A stretch of 23,390 nt of DNA. It comes from Sulfitobacter sp. GTDB taxonomy: Bacteria > Pseudomonadota > Alphaproteobacteria > Rhodobacterales > Rhodobacteraceae. Made by a program: the position numbers and the translations under genes. The stretch's first letter is position 1. Every line of letters begins with the position of its first letter. Under the pieces are notes generated by a model. It made no database searches. It was given only the letters and a program-made list of their open reading frames with translations, and was not told the DNA's origin. Where the stretch lies: NCBI GenBank assembly GCA_024636405.1, contig JAGXHC010000088.1:1-23390 (forward strand). Direction: 5' to 3'. Positions 8,767 through 16,545 of this stretch are shown here, piece after piece.

Positions 8767-8794
8767 AAAAGGCGCCCTGCGGGGCGCCTTTTTT
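8767..8794. terminator. Bidirectional rho-independent terminator
   Basis: AAAA then GGCGCCC (8771-8777), loop TGCG, GGGCGCC (8782-8788), then TTTTTT (8789-8794). The A and T tracts flank the stem on both sides, so it can end the DUF992 transcript on the plus strand and the acs transcript on the minus strand. Confidence 0.92.
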
Positions 8795-8928
8795 GTGCGT
8801 GCTTTCCGGTTTATGGCGTCTGCCTGATAGAAGCTGCTGCCGAAACCAGTCGTGCGGAATTTGATCGCCATCATCGGTTTCGGCACGAGCGCGGACTGCT
8901 TTTAGCGTCTCATCGGGGGACACCCGAC

Positions 8929-10884
8929 CTAGCGGTTCATCCTGTTTTCGATCAGATCCTCCACCACTGACGGATCGGCCAATGTCGAAATATCGCCAAG
9001 CGTTGTATGGTCGTTTTCCGCGATCTTGCGCAGAATGCGGCGCATGATTTTGCCGGAGCGGGTCTTGGGCAGGCCGGGCGCCCACTGGATCAGATCGGGC
9101 GACGCGATGGGGCCAATCTCAGTGCGGACCCAGTTGCGCAACTCCTTGCGCAGGTCTTCGGTCGGCTCTTCGCCATTCATCAACGTGACATAGCAATAGA
9201 TGCCCTGACCCTTCACCGCATGGGGATAGCCGACAACCGCCGCCTCCGCGACCTGGCTGTGCGCAACCAGCGCGCTTTCAACTTCCGCCGTGCCCATGCG
9301 GTGGCCGCTGACGTTGATCACATCATCCACGCGGCCAGTGATCCAGTAATCGCCATCTTCATCGCGCTTGCAGCCATCTCCGGTGAAATAATATCCGGGA
9401 TAATCCGCAAAATAGGTCTTCTCGAAACGTTCATGATCGCCCCAGACGGTGCGCATCTGACCGGGCCAACTGCCCTCGATGCACAGGACGCCCTCGGCGG
9501 GATTGCCGTTGATCTCCTTGCCGCTGGTGGGGTCCAGAACAACTGGTTTGATCCCGAAAAACGGCTTCATCGCTGCACCGGGTTTCATGTCGTGCGCGCC
9601 GGGCAGGGGCGTCATCAGATGGCCGCCGGTCTCGGTCTACCACCATGTATCAACGATGGGGCATTTCCCCTTGCCGACGATGTCATTGTACCAGTTCCAG
9701 GCCTCGGGGTTGATTGGCTCTCCTACGGTGCCGAGCACCTTGAGGCTGCTCAGATCGGCCTTTTCTACGAATTTCGTGCCTTGCCCCATCAATGCGCGTA
9801 TCGCGGTGGGCGCGGTATAGAACTGGTTTACCTTGTGCTTTTCGCAGACCTGCCAGAACCGCGACGCGTCCGGGTAGGTTGGCACGCCTTCAAACATCAG
9901 CGTGGTCGCGCCATTGGCCAGCGGGCCATAGACGATATAGCTGTGCCCCGTTACCCAGCCCACGTCAGCCGTGCACCAGTAAACGTCGCCTTCGTGATAA
10001 TCAAACGTCACTTCATGGGTCAGTGCGGCATAGACAAGATAGCCGCCGGTGCTGTGCACGACGCCTTTGGGCTGACCGGTTGAGCCGGACGTGTAAAGGA
10101 TAAACAGCGGGTCTTCAGCGTTCATCGCTTCGGGTTCGCAGGTGTCCGCGGCAACCTCTGCAAGCGCATTGTAGTCAAGATCGCGCCCGTCAACCCATGT
10201 CGTCTGGCCACCTGTCCGCTTGACCACAAGACATTTCACGCTGTCCTTGCAATGAAGAAGCGCTTTGTCGGCATTGGTCTTCAGCGGTGTCGCCTTGCCG
10301 CCGCGCGGCGCGTAATCTGACGTGATCACGACCTTTGCGTCACAGCCGTTTACACGCGAAGCCAGCGCATCGGGCGAAAACCCTGCGAAGACGATGGAAT
10401 GGATCGCGCCGATCCGTGCACAGGCCAGCATGGCATAGGCGGCCTCGGGAATCATCGGCATGTAGATGATGACCCGGTCGCCCTTGTTCACGCCAAGATC
10501 GCGCAGGATATTGGCCATCTTGCAGGTTTGGCGATGCAATTCTCGGTAGGAGATGTGTTTGGCGGCGTCATCGGGGCTGTCTGGTTCCCAGATGATTGCG
10601 GTCTGATCGCCGCGCGTCTCCAGATGCCGGTCGATGCAGTTCGCGCTGACATTCAGCGCGCCATCTGCAAACCAGTTGATCTTGACCTGACCCAGCGTGA
10701 AATCAACGTCCTGAACAGTTTTAAACGGTTCGATCCAATCAACTCTCTTGGCCTGTTCGCGCCAGAAACCATCGGGATCTTTGATCGATTCGGCATACAT
10801 CGCTGCGTATTTTTCAGCGTTTACATGCGCATTTTTGGCCATTTCAGCAGATGGTGGATAGGTTTTCGCGGCGGTATCGGACAT
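8929..10884 (-). pseudogene. acs: Acetyl-CoA synthetase interrupted by an in-frame amber codon
   Basis: Acs converts acetate, ATP and CoA to acetyl-CoA in the cytosol. The start at 10884 ([11 protein letters not shown]) is chosen for its GGGAGGA Shine-Dalgarno and for a length of 651 codons, matching the family. In order come the N-terminal [15 protein letters not shown], the AMP-binding loop [10 protein letters not shown] (codons 265-274) and the C-terminal [11 protein letters not shown] with catalytic, acetylation-target Lys612. At codon 416 (9637-9639) the invariant Gln of WWQTETGG is TAG instead of CAG; the frame is otherwise open to the TAG at 8929. A 415-residue product would lack the acetyl-adenylate-contacting TETGG and the whole mobile C-terminal domain. 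Explanations are a fresh nonsense mutation, a base-call error, or amber read-through. The rest shows no decay, so the change is recent or artefactual. Confidence 0.9.
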
Positions 10885-11352
10885 GGTTTTTCCTCCCTGG
10901 CAGTGCGGACGGGGCCTGCGCCGGTGGCCAGTGGGGCGCGGCACGGGGGTCCAGTTTGTCTTGATCATAGCGGCAAGTAAAAAGAAGTGAACACGCAACC
11001 GGAACGCTTGGGTTTCGTTGTAAATAATTTTCCGATCCGCGAAGGTTTTTGTAAATTCTGGCGTCGATTACCCCCCCCCTTTTTTATCTGTCCGCTCTGC
11101 GCAGGCACCTTTGGGATTTTAGGCATAATTTCTGGGCCTGCGGGCACCTCAAGCTGTCTCGCTTCCTGCCATGAATGATGCGCGGGTTGAAAATTTTGCC
11201 TGTCGAACGCGCTGCCACCGCAGCAAACCTTTTCGCGGTCCCTATCGTTTTCAGCTAGGCTGGGGTGCCTTGCGGGGTTGGCATGGGGCGGGCGTCACGC
11301 TAACTTAGGGCCAAGCACGCCGCCGAATGGAGTGCATCAAAGGGAGAGAGTC
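10885..11352. promoter_or_regulatory. Divergent acs/dctP intergenic region
   Basis: These 468 bp hold no gene I can support. TTGTAAAT occurs at 11018-11025 and again at 11049-11056, 31 bp apart, about three helical turns. On the minus strand these read ATTTACAA and sit 134-172 bp before acs, a plausible position for a paired regulator site. A homopolymer run of nine C (11071-11079) followed by six T lies beside them. The dctP Shine-Dalgarno AAGGGAGAG precedes its ATG. The short open frames here lack family signals. Confidence 0.4.
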
Positions 11353-12369
11353 ATGAAAAAGTATCTGTGCGGCACCGCCGCGCTTGCCGTTACTGTTGCC
11401 ATCGCCGGTCAGGCCGCAGCGACAGAATGGAATGCCTCCGTCTGGGGCAAACGCCGGGCGTTCACCGAACATGTTGAAAAAATTGCCGAACTGGTAAGTG
11501 AAAAGACAGGCGGCGAATTCACCATCAATGTAAGCTATGGCGGACTGAGCAAGAACAGTGACAACCTTGATGGTATATCCATCGGTGCGTTTGAAATGGC
11601 GCAGTTTTGTGCCGGGTATCATCCCGACAAGAACCGCGCGATCACTGTGCTGGAATTGCCGTTCCTGGGTGTCGATAACCTGAAGGAAGAAGTCGCAGTC
11701 AGCCGTGCTGTCTATGCCCACCCCGCCGTGGCCAAGGAGATGGCCCAGTGGAACGCGCGCATGTTGATGACCTCGCCAATGCCGCAGTACAATCTTGTCG
11801 GCACCGGAGAGCCGCGCGATACGCTGGCCAAGATGGACGGAATGCGGGTGCGCGCCACTGGCGGTCTGGGCCGGGCCTTTGAGGCCGTCGGCGCTGTGCC
11901 GACCTCGGTGACGTCTTCTGAGGCTTATAACGCCATGGAATCCGGCGTTGTTGATACCGTCGCTTTCGCTCAGCATGCACACCTGAGCTTTGGCACCATC
12001 AACAAGGCCGACTGGTGGACAGCGAACCTGAACCCCGGCACCGTGAACTGCCCGGTCGTTGTCAACATTGACGCTTATGGCGCACTTACCGATGCCGAGC
12101 GCGAGGCGCTGGACAGCTCCGTGGACGAAGCACTGGATCACTATTTGGCCAACTACGCTGAATTGCTCAAGAAATGGGATTCCATCCTTGAGGAGAAGGG
12201 CGTCGAAAAAGTCAGCTTCTCGCCTGAAGTCATTGCCGAGTTCAAGACCAAGGCTGCTGATCCTGCCCGTGAGGAATGGATCAAGGAGATGGAAGCACAA
12301 GGCATCCCAGGCCAGGAGCTTTATGACCTGGTGATTTCCACTTTGGAAAGAGAACGCGCCTCCAACTGA
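11353..12369 (+). CDS. dctP: TRAP transporter periplasmic solute-binding protein (DctP family)
   Basis: This is the extracytoplasmic receptor of a tripartite ATP-independent periplasmic transporter, delivering an organic acid to the DctQM membrane part. The start at 11353 gives MKKYLCGTAALAVTVAIAGQ, a signal peptide likely cleaved after residue 23 (AAA|TEW); AAGGGAGAG precedes it. An upstream ATG at 11278 would spoil the signal peptide. Of the 338 residues, GMRVRATGG carries Arg167, which by motif corresponds to the carboxylate-clamping Arg of SiaP/DctP proteins. SEAYNAMESGVVDTVAF is the usual second-lobe segment. Substrate is not deducible; unusual aromatics (KADWWTANL) may shape the pocket. 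dctQ and dctM follow. The reading frame ends inside an 18-bp tandem duplication followed by a hairpin. Confidence 0.92.
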   Translation: MKKYLCGTAALAVTVAIAGQAAATEWNASVWGKRRAFTEHVEKIAELVSEKTGGEFTINVSYGGLSKNSDNLDGISIGAFEMAQFCAGYHPDKNRAITVLELPFLGVDNLKEEVAVSRAVYAHPAVAKEMAQWNARMLMTSPMPQYNLVGTGEPRDTLAKMDGMRVRATGGLGRAFEAVGAVPTSVTSSEAYNAMESGVVDTVAFAQHAHLSFGTINKADWWTANLNPGTVNCPVVVNIDAYGALTDAEREALDSSVDEALDHYLANYAELLKKWDSILEEKGVEKVSFSPEVIAEFKTKAADPAREEWIKEMEAQGIPGQELYDLVISTLERERASN

Positions 12370-12385
12370 GAACGCGCCTTTAACT
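12350..12385 (+). repeat. 18-bp tandem duplication at the dctP stop
   Basis: GAGAACGCGCCTCCAACT (12350-12367) is followed at once by GAGAACGCGCCTTTAACT (12368-12385), differing at two positions. Each copy is followed by GA, making two in-frame TGA codons (12367-12369 and 12385-12387). It looks like a slipped-strand duplication of the last codons of dctP, now untranslated. Confidence 0.85.
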
Positions 12386-12398
12386 GAGGTTGCCTCCA

Positions 12399-12422
12399 AG
12401 GGTCGCGCCATCGCGCGACCCT
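12399..12422 (+). terminator. Intercistronic hairpin between dctP and dctQ
   Basis: A perfect 9-bp stem AGGGTCGCG (12399-12407) / CGCGACCCT (12414-12422) with loop CCATCG is followed by AATTTT. The weak T tract suggests partial termination or mRNA 3'-end stabilisation. This would let the receptor be made in excess over the membrane subunits, a usual arrangement for binding-protein operons. Confidence 0.7.
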
Positions 12423-12456
12423 AATTTTCCCGTTCAGCCAAAAAAGGATATGCCCC

Positions 12457-13086
12457 ATGGCCGGATCTTCCGCCGTGTTAGAGGACAGTTCCCTGCTCAG
12501 TCGCCTTGACCGGGCTTTGCTGAAACTCGAAACCGGTTTCGCCATGGTATCGGGCATCGCCGTGTTCATGCTGATGGTTCTGGCCGTGTGGTCGGTGGGC
12601 GGGCGCAAGTTCTTTGCGTCGCCTCTGGCCGGATATGTGGACTGGATTGAATTCGCCATGCCACTGATCGCGATAATGGGCATTGCCTATACTCAGCGAA
12701 ATGGCGGGCATGTGCGCATGGATATCCTGATCGGTCAGCTCAAAGGCCGCGCGCTCTGGGCGGCTGAGCTTTTGTCGATCATGCTGATCCTGCTATTGAT
12801 GGTGGCGTTGATCTGGGGCTCCTGGGCGCATTTTATGCGCAGCTTTGATATGTCGTCGCCCCTGTGGAGCCGTGACAGCTCCATCGACATCGGCCTGCCG
12901 ATCTGGCCTGCGAAGCTGATCGTGCCGTTGGCCTTCGGGGTGCTGGCGTTGCGGCTGTGCCTGCAGATCTGGGGCTATGGACGGGCATTGATACTGGGAC
13001 TGGAGCATCCCGTGGCTGTGCCTTTGCTGCAGTCAGCCGCCGAACAGGCCATGGCCGAAGCTGAACATCTGGATGGGCGGGACTGA
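12457..13086 (+). CDS. dctQ: TRAP transporter small permease (DctQ family)
   Basis: Small membrane subunit of the TRAP transporter, 209 residues, with four predicted membrane segments near residues 30-52, 65-85, 106-130 and 150-175. The family-typical stretch VDWIEFAMPLIAIMGIAYTQ followed by NGGHVRMDIL lies between segments 2 and 3. AAGGA precedes the ATG at 12457. Its stop overlaps the dctM start by one base (TGATG), so the pair is translationally coupled. The hydrophilic tail after residue 185 is slightly longer than in minimal DctQ proteins. Confidence 0.9.
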   Translation: MAGSSAVLEDSSLLSRLDRALLKLETGFAMVSGIAVFMLMVLAVWSVGGRKFFASPLAGYVDWIEFAMPLIAIMGIAYTQRNGGHVRMDILIGQLKGRALWAAELLSIMLILLLMVALIWGSWAHFMRSFDMSSPLWSRDSSIDIGLPIWPAKLIVPLAFGVLALRLCLQIWGYGRALILGLEHPVAVPLLQSAAEQAMAEAEHLDGRD

Positions 13087-14486
13087 TGGATTCGATTGAA
13101 ATTGGCCTTTGGGTCACGGGTGGTATGCTGGTCATGGTTGTGCTGGGCATGCGCGTGGCCTTTGCTGCCGCGATGGCCGGTCTTGTCGGGCTGGTGTGGA
13201 TCTTCTGGGCCAAAAAGGGCATGGAATGGGACCAGTTCGGCTGGGCGCTGACCGTGGCAATCAAGACGGCGGGGCAGGTGCCCCATTCCAAGGTCTCAAG
13301 CCAGACGCTCAGCCTGATCCCGACCTTCATCCTGATCGGTTTTCTTGCCTATTACGCCGGGTTGACACGCGCGCTGTTTGAGGCGGCGAAACGCTGGATT
13401 GCCTGGCTGCCCGGTGGGCTTGCGGTGTCCACGGTTTTTGCCACCGCCGGGTTTGCCGCCGTGTCGGGTGCGTCCGTTGCAACCGCGGCCGTGTTCGCTC
13501 GTATCGCGATCCCTGAGATGCTCAAGATCGGTTATAACAAACAGTTCGCGGCAGGGGTCGTCGCGGCAGGCGGCACGCTTGCCTCGCTGATCCCGCCTTC
13601 GGCGATCCTCGTGATTTACGCCATTATCGTTGAGCAGGACGTGGGCAAATTGCTGCTTGCCGGCTTTATCCCCGGCGCGTTCTCCGCGTGTATCTACGCG
13701 ATTCTGATCGTGGGGATTGCGTCCATCTGGAAGAACGTCGGACCACCCGTCACCGGATATACCTGGGGCCAGCGGTTTGCCTCATTGCCTGCCGCGATGC
13801 CGATATTCGCCGTCGTGATCATCATCATTTTCTTCGTCTACAACCCCTTCGGCGATGCCTGGGGCACGCCGACAGAAGGTGGTGCTGTGGGCGCGTTCAT
13901 CGTCTTTCTGATGGCACTTTATCGCGGTATGCGTTGGGCCGAATTGAAAGACGCGCTGCTGGAAACCGCAAAGCTGACGGTGATGATCTTTACCATCATC
14001 TGGGGTGTGTTGATCTATGTGCGTTTCCTCGGCTTTGCCGATCTGCCCGGCGCCTTTGCCGACTGGATCTCCGGTCTGGAAGCCGCTCCGATCCTGATCT
14101 TGATATGTATTCTGCTGGCCTATGCGGTCTTGGGCATGTTCATGGACGCGATTGGAATGTTGCTGCTGACCTTGCCTGTTGTCTATCCCGCAGTCATGGC
14201 CCTGAACGGGGGAGAGTATGTTTCCGCCGCTGATTCAGCGTTTGGCATGTCAGGGCCGATGTGTGCGATCTGGTTCGGGATATTGGTGGTCAAGATGGCG
14301 GAGTTCTGTTTGATCACACCGCCCATCGGACTGAACTGCTTTGTCGTGGCGGGCGTGCGTCCGGATCTCAGCGTGCAGGACGTGTTCAAGGGGGTTACGC
14401 CCTTCTTCTTGGCCGATGCGGTTACGATCGGCCTGCTGGTGGCGTTTCCATCAATCGTGCTGTGGCTGCCATCACTCGCTGGATGA
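13086..14486 (+). CDS. dctM: TRAP transporter large permease (DctM family)
   Basis: The ion-coupled transport subunit, 466 residues, with about a dozen hydrophobic helices. Family motifs are present: FAAVSGASVATAAVFARIAI, AAGGTLASLIPPSAILVIYA (SLIPPS hairpin), VLGMFMDAIGMLLLTLPVVYP and EFCLITPPIGLNCFVVAGV. Uptake of an organic anion with Na+ is expected by family. A first cytoplasmic or periplasmic loop (WAKKGMEWDQFGWALTVAIK) is longer than in textbook DctM of about 425 residues. Its 3' end overlaps the convergent AI-2E-family gene by 15 bp. Confidence 0.93.
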   Translation: MDSIEIGLWVTGGMLVMVVLGMRVAFAAAMAGLVGLVWIFWAKKGMEWDQFGWALTVAIKTAGQVPHSKVSSQTLSLIPTFILIGFLAYYAGLTRALFEAAKRWIAWLPGGLAVSTVFATAGFAAVSGASVATAAVFARIAIPEMLKIGYNKQFAAGVVAAGGTLASLIPPSAILVIYAIIVEQDVGKLLLAGFIPGAFSACIYAILIVGIASIWKNVGPPVTGYTWGQRFASLPAAMPIFAVVIIIIFFVYNPFGDAWGTPTEGGAVGAFIVFLMALYRGMRWAELKDALLETAKLTVMIFTIIWGVLIYVRFLGFADLPGAFADWISGLEAAPILILICILLAYAVLGMFMDAIGMLLLTLPVVYPAVMALNGGEYVSAADSAFGMSGPMCAIWFGILVVKMAEFCLITPPIGLNCFVVAGVRPDLSVQDVFKGVTPFFLADAVTIGLLVAFPSIVLWLPSLAG

Positions 14487-15605
14487 TGGCATCACCACCT
14501 CAGCCGCTTGATGGGCATTGCGTTCTTCGGCTTCCTCCATTTTTACGTCTTCGCCTGAAAGGAAATTGCCAATAGTGTGAAGCTCTTCGAAGTTTTCGCA
14601 GATGACCTTGAACACAACCAGAAATGGCACTGCGACAAGTGCGCCGGGAATCCCCCAAAGCCAGCCCCAGAACACCACAGTGAGAAATACCGCGACGGTG
14701 TTCATTTCAAGCCGCCGACCTACCAGCCACGGGGTTATCAGCTGTCCTTCAATCCCGGTGAGGATCTGATAGCCCAGCGGCGCCAATAGCGCGTAGCCCA
14801 ATGAATCAAAGGTTACGATTGAAAACGCGCCGACCAGCAGCGCGCCGATAAATCCACCCAGATAGGGCAGAAAGTTCAGCAAGAACGCCGCGATGCCCCA
14901 GATATATGCGCTTGGCAGTCCCAGAACTGCCAAATAGATGCCGACGGCAAGCCCCAGGCAGGCATTGATCACCGTGATTGTCAGAAGATACCGCGAGACG
15001 CGCCGCTCTACGTTGTAAACCGTGCTGAGCGCGCGTTTCTTGCCTGCTAACGTTGGCATCGCCTGCACCAGCTTGAGATAGAATAACTGGCCAGAGGACA
15101 GCAGGAACAATGCAAGGATCAGGATGACGGCAAAGGTCGCACCAAACCGGGTAACTGTGTCAAAGGCACTGTCGAGCAGGGTCGGTTGTTTGATCACGAC
15201 TTCCTGTACCTGCGCGGTCGGGGCGCCGTTTCCTTCCGTTCCCATCTTCTCAACTTCGGCAGTTGCCGCGCGGACGCCTTCAACCGCGTCCGACATGCTG
15301 CGCAGCTTTTGCTGGATTTCGACGCCCATCTTGGGGATCTCATCACTCCACAAGGCAACGGTTCCGGCCGACCCGCCGATGATGCCAAGTACCACGACTG
15401 CGGTCGCCGTTATCAGCAGAAATCCAGATACCACATGCGGCACCCCGGCACGATAAAGACCGCGTGACACGGGGCTAAGCGTCAGGGCAAGCAGGAAGCC
15501 AATAACGATCGGCAAGATAAGGTCTCTTGCGAAATAGGCCGTCACAAACAGGGCAATCAGGACGAGAAGCTGTAACGATCGACGGATGGAAGGGATGTCG
15601 TCCAT
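14472..15605 (-). CDS. AI-2E family transporter-like membrane protein
   Basis: A multi-spanning inner membrane protein of the PF01594 (PerM/YdiK/TqsA) family, 377 residues. It has paired N-terminal helices (LLVLIALFVTAYFARDLILP, then IVIGFLLALTLSPVSRGLY), a third helix, a hydrophilic insert at about 85-140 and a C-terminal bundle. The bundle carries LNFLPYLGGFIGALLVGAFS, QILTGIEGQLITPWLVGRRL and MNTVAVFLTVVFWGWLWGIP, the family's signature region. GGAGA precedes the ATG at 15605. Members have varied roles (autoinducer-2 export, Na+/H+ antiport), so the family name should not be read as quorum sensing. It is monocistronic between the convergent TRAP operon and divergent hutC. Confidence 0.9.
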   Translation of the reverse strand: MDDIPSIRRSLQLLVLIALFVTAYFARDLILPIVIGFLLALTLSPVSRGLYRAGVPHVVSGFLLITATAVVVLGIIGGSAGTVALWSDEIPKMGVEIQQKLRSMSDAVEGVRAATAEVEKMGTEGNGAPTAQVQEVVIKQPTLLDSAFDTVTRFGATFAVILILALFLLSSGQLFYLKLVQAMPTLAGKKRALSTVYNVERRVSRYLLTITVINACLGLAVGIYLAVLGLPSAYIWGIAAFLLNFLPYLGGFIGALLVGAFSIVTFDSLGYALLAPLGYQILTGIEGQLITPWLVGRRLEMNTVAVFLTVVFWGWLWGIPGALVAVPFLVVFKVICENFEELHTIGNFLSGEDVKMEEAEERNAHQAAEVVMPSSSE

Positions 15606-15762
15606 GGCAAGTCTCCGACGATGTGTGACAGATCAGTTCTTGCACAACACGTGGCAAGGCAAAGGGTTCAAATATACGTCAACTTTAGTCCACGCAGGAG
15701 ATGCGGCGGTTTAGAAGTGTATTTCGCGCCGCACCTGTCTGGCGCGACCGCGGCACTTTTGT

Positions 15763-15791
15763 TTGGCACTATGTCCTGATATGTCTATACT
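15763..15791 (+). promoter_or_regulatory. hutC promoter with HutC operator over the -10 box
   Basis: TTGGCA (15763-15768), a 17-bp spacer, and TATACT (15786-15791) form a good sigma-70-type promoter 61 bp before hutC. GTCTATAC (15783-15790) overlaps the -10 box and fits the HutC-subfamily consensus GTMTAKAC. The same ATATGTCTATAC 12-mer occurs before hutI. This predicts that HutC represses its own transcription. Confidence 0.8.
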
Positions 15792-15851
15792 TAATGTTGC
15801 GGGCACCCCCCGTGGTCCGCGCGGCACCCGGCGGTATGCAAAGGCAGCGCA

Positions 15852-16541
15852 ATGACAGCAACATACCGGGATGTAAAAGCCGACATCCTTGACAAGATTA
15901 CCCAAGGCATCTGGCCACCCGGCAGCATGATCCCCAACGAGGTCGATCTGGCCGCTGGCTATGGCTGCGCGCGCGCCACCGTCAACCGGGCGGTGCGTGA
16001 ACTGGCCGACGATGGCATTGTAGAGCGTCGCCGCAAGGCCGGGACACGGGTGCGCATGGCACCGCTGCGACAGGCGCGCTTTGTCATTCCGATCGTCCGC
16101 AAAGAGATAGAGGATCAGGGTGCGACCTATCGCTACGCCTTGCTGGACCGCGGGGTGGTCACGGCGCCGGATTGGCTGATGGCGCGGCTTGATCTGGACG
16201 AAGGCGCGCAGGTTCTGCATCTGCGGTGCCGGCATCTCGCTGACGAAGTTTCCTATCAGTACGAGGACCGATGGATCAATCTTGCCGTATTGCCGGATGC
16301 GGCCAATGCGACGTTCGATGTTGAAGGGCCGAATGAATGGCTGGTTGCGGCTGTGCCGTTTTCAAACGCCGAGATCAGCTTTCAGGCTGTCGAGGCTGAT
16401 GCGGAATTGTCGCGCCAACTGGGATGCGCACCCGGCACAGCGCTGTTCCAGACAGAACGTTCAACCTGGTGGGAAGGGAGGGCGATCACCTTTGTGCGGT
16501 TGACGTTTCGGCAGGGTCACAGCGTGACCACAAGGTACTGA
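15852..16541 (+). CDS. hutC: Histidine utilisation repressor HutC (GntR family)
   Basis: A cytosolic DNA-binding repressor of hut genes, released by urocanate in characterised homologues. In its 229 residues, an N-terminal winged helix-turn-helix (about 5-68, with LAAGYGCARATVNRAVREL and DGIVERRRKAGTRV) is joined to a UTRA ligand domain (about 85-225). The linker FVIPIVRKEIEDQGATYRY and the later ERSTWWEGRAITFVRLTF are typical of HutC rather than other GntR proteins. AAGG lies 8 bases before the ATG. It stands alone on the plus strand, converging on the Rieske gene with 4 bp between stops. Its targets are probably the two GTCTATAC sites in this window. Confidence 0.92.
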   Translation: MTATYRDVKADILDKITQGIWPPGSMIPNEVDLAAGYGCARATVNRAVRELADDGIVERRRKAGTRVRMAPLRQARFVIPIVRKEIEDQGATYRYALLDRGVVTAPDWLMARLDLDEGAQVLHLRCRHLADEVSYQYEDRWINLAVLPDAANATFDVEGPNEWLVAAVPFSNAEISFQAVEADAELSRQLGCAPGTALFQTERSTWWEGRAITFVRLTFRQGHSVTTRY

Positions 16542-16545
16542 CCGT

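Noticed and set aside
9637..9639. TAG in acs as pyrrolysine or another recoding signal
   Set aside because: The family residue is Gln, one transition away. There is no pyl gene or recoding element here, so a nonsense mutation or read error is simpler.
9007..10083. 358-codon plus-strand open frame opposite acs
   Set aside because: It lies antisense to the well-supported acs frame, has no family signature, and is the usual product of high third-position GC.
11305..12411. 368-codon minus-strand open frame opposite dctP
   Set aside because: It mirrors dctP, whose signal peptide and motifs are clear; the antisense product has no recognisable domain.
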